A stretch of 53,558 nt of DNA from assembly GCA_012514895.1 (NCBI GenBank), contig JAAYZK010000233.1, positions 1 to 53,558 of the forward strand, given 5' to 3'. The notes below the pieces were generated by a model that was not told where the DNA came from, searched no databases, and saw only the letters and a program-made list of their open reading frames with translations. Made by a program: the position numbers and the translations under genes. The stretch is from Planctomycetota bacterium. Its GTDB lineage: Bacteria > Planctomycetota > Phycisphaerae > SM23-33 > FEN-1343. The stretch's first letter is position 1, and every line of letters begins with the position of its first letter. Below, piece by piece: positions 48,903 through 53,558 of the stretch.

Positions 48903-50087
48903 ATGGTGATGCAGACCGACGCGGTCGTGAACGTGATGGGAGTCACGAAGGTCTTTCGCGACTTCTGGCACCGTGAGAAAGTCGCGGCCGTCAACGACCT
49001 GACCTTCGAGGTCCGCCACGACGAGATCTTCGGCCTGTTGGGCCCCAACGGCTCGGGCAAGAGCACGACGGTCAAGATGATCCTCGGCCTGCTCTACCCC
49101 ACGGGCGGGCAGATCCAGGTCCTCGGCCAGCACCCGACGCACGTGGCGACCAAGTCGCGCCTCGGGTTCCTGCCGGAGGAGTCCTACCTCTATCCGTTCC
49201 TCAGCGCCTACGAGACGCTCGACTTCTACGGCCGGCTCTTCCGCCAGCCCCGGCCCGTGCGGCGCAAGCGGATCGAGATGCTGCTGGACATGGTCGGCCT
49301 GGGGAAGGTGGCCTTCCGGCGCGTCGGCGAGTACTCCAAGGGCATGCAGCGCCGCATCGGGCTGGCCCAGGCGCTGATCAACGACCCCGATCTGCTGATC
49401 CTCGACGAGCCCACCAGCGGCCTGGACCCGCTGGGGACGCGGCAGTTCAAGGACCTGATCCTCGAACTGAGCCGTCGCGGAAAGACCGTCATCCTGTGCA
49501 GCCACCTGCTCAGCGACGTCGAGGACGTCTGCGACCGCGTCACCGTCCTCTACGGCGGACGCAAGCGGGCCGAGGGCGACGTGGCGGACCTGCTCCGCCA
49601 GCAGAATCTCACGCAGATCGTCGCCGACCGGCTCAGCGACTCGACGATCGAGGCGATCCGCGAGCTGATCGCCCGGCGCGAGGGCAAGGCGGTCGTGGAC
49701 GTCACCCACCCGAAGGACAAGCTGGAGAACCTCTTCCTGCGGATCGTGGCCGAGGCGCAGTCCGCGCGGCTGGAGACCGGCGGCGCCGTGGCGACCGGCG
49801 AGGTGGCGGCGTTCCTCCGCGCCGACGGCGGCGGCGAGGCGGTGCTGGCCGAGCTGGTGACCGCGGGGGCCCCGCCGACCCCGGCGGCGCAGGAGCCCCC
49901 CACGCCGGCGGCCGTCGAGCCCGACCGCGACGTCCTGGCCCACCTGGCCGACGCACCGGCGCCGGAGGACGGGGCGGACGCGGCCAAGGACGATGAGCCG
50001 GCCGAGGAGCCGTGCCGGCCGGCCGATCGCGGCGTGATCGATTCGCTCCTGGACGACGACGGGCGAAAGGACGGCTCCCATGCCTAG
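48903..50087 (+). CDS. ABC transporter ATP-binding protein
   Basis: 394 aa. Walker A GLLGPNGSGKSTTVKMILGLLYPTGG, a Q-loop with GFLPEESYLYPFLSAYETL, the signature YSKGMQRRIGLAQAL, Walker B LLILDEPTSGLDPLG and H-loop LCSHLLSD are complete. It is the DrrA/NatA-like ABC-2 type. The C-terminal 150 residues (from about 245) are an extra acidic and Ala/Pro-rich region not required for catalysis. The ATG at 48903 is 23 bp after the terminator stem. It overlaps the permease start by 8 bp. Confidence 0.92.
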   Translation: MVMQTDAVVNVMGVTKVFRDFWHREKVAAVNDLTFEVRHDEIFGLLGPNGSGKSTTVKMILGLLYPTGGQIQVLGQHPTHVATKSRLGFLPEESYLYPFLSAYETLDFYGRLFRQPRPVRRKRIEMLLDMVGLGKVAFRRVGEYSKGMQRRIGLAQALINDPDLLILDEPTSGLDPLGTRQFKDLILELSRRGKTVILCSHLLSDVEDVCDRVTVLYGGRKRAEGDVADLLRQQNLTQIVADRLSDSTIEAIRELIARREGKAVVDVTHPKDKLENLFLRIVAEAQSARLETGGAVATGEVAAFLRADGGGEAVLAELVTAGAPPTPAAQEPPTPAAVEPDRDVLAHLADAPAPEDGADAAKDDEPAEEPCRPADRGVIDSLLDDDGRKDGSHA

Positions 50088-51675
50088 CCCGCTCTCCGGG
50101 GCCGCCCGACGGTGCTGGACGATCGCCCGCCTCACCTTTCAGGAAGGCACCCGCAGCCGCCTGACCGCGGTGCTCGTCGGCGTCATGGTCGCGGCGATCC
50201 TGCTGATCCCCCTGCGCTACGGCAGCCTGACGTCGGTCAAGTCGGTGCTGGACGGCAAGTTCCCCGACAAGTCCCCCGCCGCCCAGGTTCAGACGGTCCT
50301 GGAGTACACGCTGGGGACGATCTCGATGACGCTGAGCCTCCTGACGGTCCTGCTGACCTGCGGGGTCGTGTGCCACGACATCGAACGGCGCAGCCTGTTC
50401 ACCACGATGGCCAAGCCGGTGGCCCGCTGGCAGTACATTCTGGGCCGCTGGGTAGGCGTGTGCCTCATCCAGGCGGCGCTGATCGGCCTGTGCGGCCTGG
50501 CGCTGTACGGCACGGTGCGCGCGCTGCGCTACCCCTACGCGAGCGCCGCCGCATCGCTTCAGAAGGAGCTTCCCGCATCGCTGGTGGCCCGGGCGGTCGA
50601 GATGCGCTTCAACCGCCTCGCCCTGGCGGACGAGCTGGCCGGCCTGAGCGCCTCCCAGCAGGCCGCCTACGACCGCTGGGAATCCGTCCGGTTCAGGCTG
50701 GACAGGCTTGACCACACCGTCCTGTCGTCGCGGGCGAGGTGCCGCCCGGCGGACATCGACGAGCGCCTGGCAACCCTCGCCCAGCAGCGCGAGCAGGAAC
50801 TACGCCGGAGCGGCCAGTACGACCTGCAGGTCCGCGAGCACGGCGAGCCGCAGGTCGCCGCGGGCATCCTCGAGTACGCCAAGGGGCAGTTGGAGGATGC
50901 CGAGAACGGCGAGCGGCTGACCTGGCGCTTCGAGGATCTGCCCAAGCCGGGCGACCTGCGGGCCGGCGAGTCCGTCCAGTTCCGCATCCGGCTCAGCGCC
51001 TCCAACGCGATCGCCCTGGAAGGCCTTCAGCGCGACGTGGAGGTGCTCAACCCCGCCACCGGCGAGGCCGAGCCCCTCCGCATGCTGGCACCGGTGGATG
51101 CGCCGGCGACGGTCGACATCCCGGTGTCGATGATCACCCCGGACGGGACGCTGGACATCACCTTCATCAACGAACCGCCCCGGGACCCCGCCGGGTCGGT
51201 CGAGAGGATCGAAAGCGGCGTCCACATCTCGCTGCACGAGGTGTACCTGCTCTACCGGGTCGGGCGTTTCGTGCCCAATTTCGCGCGAGGGCTGGCGATG
51301 ATGTGGCTGCTCCAGGCGTTCCTGGCCGCCATCGCCATGATGGCGTCGAGCTGGCTGTCGTTCCCCATCGCGTGCCTGTGGTGCGTGGTGCTCTACCTGA
51401 TGGGCATGATGGCGCGGTTCTTCGCCTCCGACGCCATGGCCCGGACGGAGGGCGCGCTGACGAACCTCGGCGAGATGGTGCTGCGCGGGATGGCCGCCGT
51501 CATCCCCAGCTTCGAGTTGATCAACCCCGCGCCCCCGCTGGTGGCCGGCGTGGAGATTCCGTGGGACCACCTGCTGACGACGGCCGGGATCTTCATCGTC
51601 CTGTGGGGTGGCGTGGCCCTGGCGATCGCCGCCGTCATCTTCACCCGCCGCGAACTGGCACGCCTGGTGGCCTAG
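50080..51675 (+). CDS. ABC-2 type transporter permease with a periplasmic domain
   Basis: 531 aa. The N-terminus (RCWTIARLTFQEGTRSRLTAVLVGVMVAAIL) and the DIERRSLFTTMAKPVARWQYILGRWVGVC motif match the permease at 42654. A large soluble domain lies between the first helices and the C-terminal membrane block. It spans about residues 175-375 and is predicted to be beta-rich (ERLTWRFEDLPKPGDLRAGESVQFRIRL and similar). Four or so helices close the protein. The partner ATPase at 48903 overlaps it by 8 bp. Substrate unknown; the soluble domain may contact the envelope or an SPFH ring. Confidence 0.87.
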   Translation: MPSPLSGAARRCWTIARLTFQEGTRSRLTAVLVGVMVAAILLIPLRYGSLTSVKSVLDGKFPDKSPAAQVQTVLEYTLGTISMTLSLLTVLLTCGVVCHDIERRSLFTTMAKPVARWQYILGRWVGVCLIQAALIGLCGLALYGTVRALRYPYASAAASLQKELPASLVARAVEMRFNRLALADELAGLSASQQAAYDRWESVRFRLDRLDHTVLSSRARCRPADIDERLATLAQQREQELRRSGQYDLQVREHGEPQVAAGILEYAKGQLEDAENGERLTWRFEDLPKPGDLRAGESVQFRIRLSASNAIALEGLQRDVEVLNPATGEAEPLRMLAPVDAPATVDIPVSMITPDGTLDITFINEPPRDPAGSVERIESGVHISLHEVYLLYRVGRFVPNFARGLAMMWLLQAFLAAIAMMASSWLSFPIACLWCVVLYLMGMMARFFASDAMARTEGALTNLGEMVLRGMAAVIPSFELINPAPPLVAGVEIPWDHLLTTAGIFIVLWGGVALAIAAVIFTRRELARLVA

Positions 51676-51686
51676 GACGAGCGCCC

Positions 51687-53558
51687 ATGATCAGACACCG
51701 ACTCTACCAATGCCTCCTGGTCCTGCTGGCGGTGGGCCTCATCGCCGGCGGCGCCTCGTTCCAGCGCCCCATCGACGACCTCCGCCGCGAGATGGACCGC
51801 CTCAGCGGCGAGGACGTCACCGAGCCGTCCGTCGAGCTGCGCCTCAAGCAGGCCGTCCCGGGCGTCTTCACCGCCGTGGCCCTCAACTACCTCTGGATCC
51901 ACAGCGAAACCCAGAAGTCCAGGGGCCAGTACTACGACGCCGAGTACACCTCCGAGCAGATCTGCGAGCTGATGGTGCGCTTCCCCGCCGTCTGGGCCAA
52001 CCGGGCGTGGAACCTGGCCTACAACATCTCGGTGAAACACTACACCGGCGACGACCGCTGGGCCCTCGTGCAGCAGGGCGTGCGTCTGCTGCGCAACGAG
52101 GGGCTGCGGTGGAACCCCAAGTCGCTCCCGCTGTACCTCGAGCTGGCCTGGATCTACCAGCACAAGCTGGGGCAGGTCATGGACGACATGCACGAGACGT
52201 ACAAGCGGTACCACGCCGGGGAGTTCCACCGGGTCCTGGGGGCCCCCCCGCCGCGCGGGGGCGACGACTACGCCCTGCGCTACCGCCAGTGGCTCCAGCC
52301 GATGGCCGACGCGCCGGCGCCGAAGGATGCGGCGGCCCTGGCGGCCGACCCGGCCGTCGCGGCGCTGGTCGGGCAACTGGAGGCGCTGAACGTCGAGCCG
52401 GGGCTGCGGCTGCTGGACGCCTACAACACCTGGAGCGACGACCCGCTCGTCCGCCAGCTCCTCCAGCCGATCGCCGTGCCCGCCAACGAGCGCGAGACCC
52501 GGCTGCAGCGGCTGATGACCGACCCGGCCCTGGATGGGCCCCGCCGCGCGCTGGTCGCGTTCAGCCGCCGCAAGGTGCTGTGGGAGCAGTACCGCATGAA
52601 GCCCGAGTGGATGCTTCACATCACCGACCACTACGGCCCGGTCGACTGGCGGGTCGTATGGGCGCACTCGCTGTACTGGTCAAGCTACGGGCTGTATCAC
52701 GTCAAGGGCGTCGACGTGACCGACCTGGACCCGATCAACACCGGACGCCACGTCATCGAGAGCCTCAAGAACCTCGCGATGTACGGGCACATCACGCTGT
52801 GGTACAACCCCGACAAGCCCGCCAAGCCCGACTTCAACTACAGCACCGACTGGCGGTTCATCGAGGTGTGCCACCAGACGCACCTGAGCCTCGGCCAGTA
52901 CTACAGCGAGGGCGAAGCCCGGGAGGACCAGACGATCTGGGTCTACCACGCCGGGCACGAGAACTTCCTCCGCCTGGCCGTCCAGGTGCTCTACTTCGCC
53001 GGCCGGATCGACGAAGCCGACCGGTACATGGCCTACCTGCGGCGTATCTACGGCCAGGGCAACCCGCTGTACAACCTCGACCTGGAGCAGTTCGTCTGGT
53101 ACCTGTTCGAAGAGCACGGGATGACGCAGCGTGCGGCGGTGAACCTGATGGTCACCGAGATGGTCTACCAGGCCTTCCTGAACCTCGCCGGCGGCCGCCG
53201 CGATACCTTCCAGTTCCAGATGCAGCGGGCGCAGTACTTCTGGCGCGCGTGGCACAACCTGACCGGCTACGACACGCGCAAGCAGTTGGACGATTTCAGC
53301 CGTCTGGCCGGCCTCTGTGCCATCCGGGCCCTCGCCGAGGCCGCCGATCCGCTGATCGCCATGGACGTCTGGCAGCTCCTGCCGGATGAAGGTCAGCGGG
53401 CCGCCTACGATCCGCTGCGCGCGATGTTCCGCGAGACCTGGCAGCGGGACGGCATCGACTTCGACAAGTCCTTCCCCGAGCCGCCCGGCATGGCCGAGTT
53501 CCGCCTCCAGGACCTGGAGCGCCGGCGCCAGCGCGTCACGCCCGGCTCGGAGACGGAC
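51687..53558 (+). CDS. Large membrane-anchored helical-repeat protein, 3'-truncated by window edge
   Basis: Open for 624 codons from the ATG at 51687 to the window end without a stop. A single N-terminal helix (YQCLLVLLAVGLIAGGASF) acts as signal or anchor. The rest is rich in Trp, Tyr and Leu, with TPR-like helical hairpins (for example YLELAWIYQHKLGQVMDDMHETYKRYH and NFLRLAVQVLYFAGRIDEADRYMAYLRRIYG). It starts 11 bp after the permease stop, so it belongs to the ABC operon and may be its outer or periplasmic partner. Family not recognised; function unknown. Confidence 0.8.
   Translation, partial: MIRHRLYQCLLVLLAVGLIAGGASFQRPIDDLRREMDRLSGEDVTEPSVELRLKQAVPGVFTAVALNYLWIHSETQKSRGQYYDAEYTSEQICELMVRFPAVWANRAWNLAYNISVKHYTGDDRWALVQQGVRLLRNEGLRWNPKSLPLYLELAWIYQHKLGQVMDDMHETYKRYHAGEFHRVLGAPPPRGGDDYALRYRQWLQPMADAPAPKDAAALAADPAVAALVGQLEALNVEPGLRLLDAYNTWSDDPLVRQLLQPIAVPANERETRLQRLMTDPALDGPRRALVAFSRRKVLWEQYRMKPEWMLHITDHYGPVDWRVVWAHSLYWSSYGLYHVKGVDVTDLDPINTGRHVIESLKNLAMYGHITLWYNPDKPAKPDFNYSTDWRFIEVCHQTHLSLGQYYSEGEAREDQTIWVYHAGHENFLRLAVQVLYFAGRIDEADRYMAYLRRIYGQGNPLYNLDLEQFVWYLFEEHGMTQRAAVNLMVTEMVYQAFLNLAGGRRDTFQFQMQRAQYFWRAWHNLTGYDTRKQLDDFSRLAGLCAIRALAEAADPLIAMDVWQLLPDEGQRAAYDPLRAMFRETWQRDGIDFDKSFPEPPGMAEFRLQDLERRRQRVTPGSETD

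Overview
This 53.6 kb window is a gene-dense, high-GC bacterial chromosome segment. It most likely comes from a member of the Planctomycetota, possibly the Phycisphaerae. The basis is a gene of the HYExAFE family (21848-22369), which I know as a planctomycete family, an LPS-type Kdo cytidylyltransferase (kdsB), and several small secreted or zinc-ribbon membrane proteins of planctomycete style. The placement is inference. I see no tRNA, rRNA, CRISPR array, insertion sequence or phage gene.

Layout. 1-1.5 kb: the end of an unrecognised gene, then rnpA and yidD. 1.5-5.7 kb: serS-aroF on the minus strand, back to back with aroA on the plus strand. 5.7-8.8 kb: argD, a cysteine-desulfurase-like gene and kdsB. 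8.9-15.1 kb: a secreted thioredoxin-fold protein without its cysteines, glyS, a lipoprotein esterase and a zinc-ribbon membrane protein. 15.2-19.7 kb: cimA-valS. 20.2-25.7 kb: a YkgJ-like protein, hisS, the HYExAFE gene, three tiny envelope proteins, bioB and a FabF-like ketosynthase. 25.7-26.1 kb: a non-coding stretch with a helically phased DnaA-box cluster. 26.1-32.1 kb: a bifunctional-nuclease-domain protein, a lipoprotein, tyrS, an AraC-family remnant, fba, an NAD(P)H-hydrate epimerase and trxA. 32.1-37.6 kb: a divergent sugar cluster (isomerase and 2-hydroxyacid dehydrogenase against ribokinase, PfkB kinase and polyol dehydrogenase). 37.6-40.5 kb: sppA, a ferredoxin, and a pterin trio (PhhB, a FolM-like SDR, FolB). 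40.5-53.6 kb: a P-type ATPase behind a structured leader, two ABC-2 permeases, an ABC ATPase, three consecutive SPFH (HflK/HflC-like) proteins and a large membrane-anchored protein cut by the window end.

The most striking signal is a regulatory design that appears twice. The operons serS-aroF and cimA-valS each pair an aminoacyl-tRNA synthetase with an amino-acid biosynthesis enzyme. Each is preceded by a short leader ORF of 37 codons, too short to be noticed as a gene, followed by an intrinsic terminator. The serS-aroF leader carries seven Ser codons plus a consecutive Tyr-Trp-Phe triplet, matching SerRS and DAHP synthase. The cimA-valS leader ends in a run of Ile, Val and Leu codons, matching ValRS and citramalate synthase. 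In cimA-valS a 12-pair antiterminator (with G-U pairs) straddles the leader stop codon, as in classical ribosome-mediated attenuation. Both read as two-input attenuators sensing the substrate of the synthetase and the product of the enzyme.

A second candidate system is the SPFH/ABC/P-type ATPase cluster. One SPFH protein carries an unusual polytopic N-terminus and two histidine-rich loops, and the ATPase has CPV in place of the usual CPC metal motif. Five synthetase genes (serS, glyS, valS, hisS, tyrS) lie within 27 kb.
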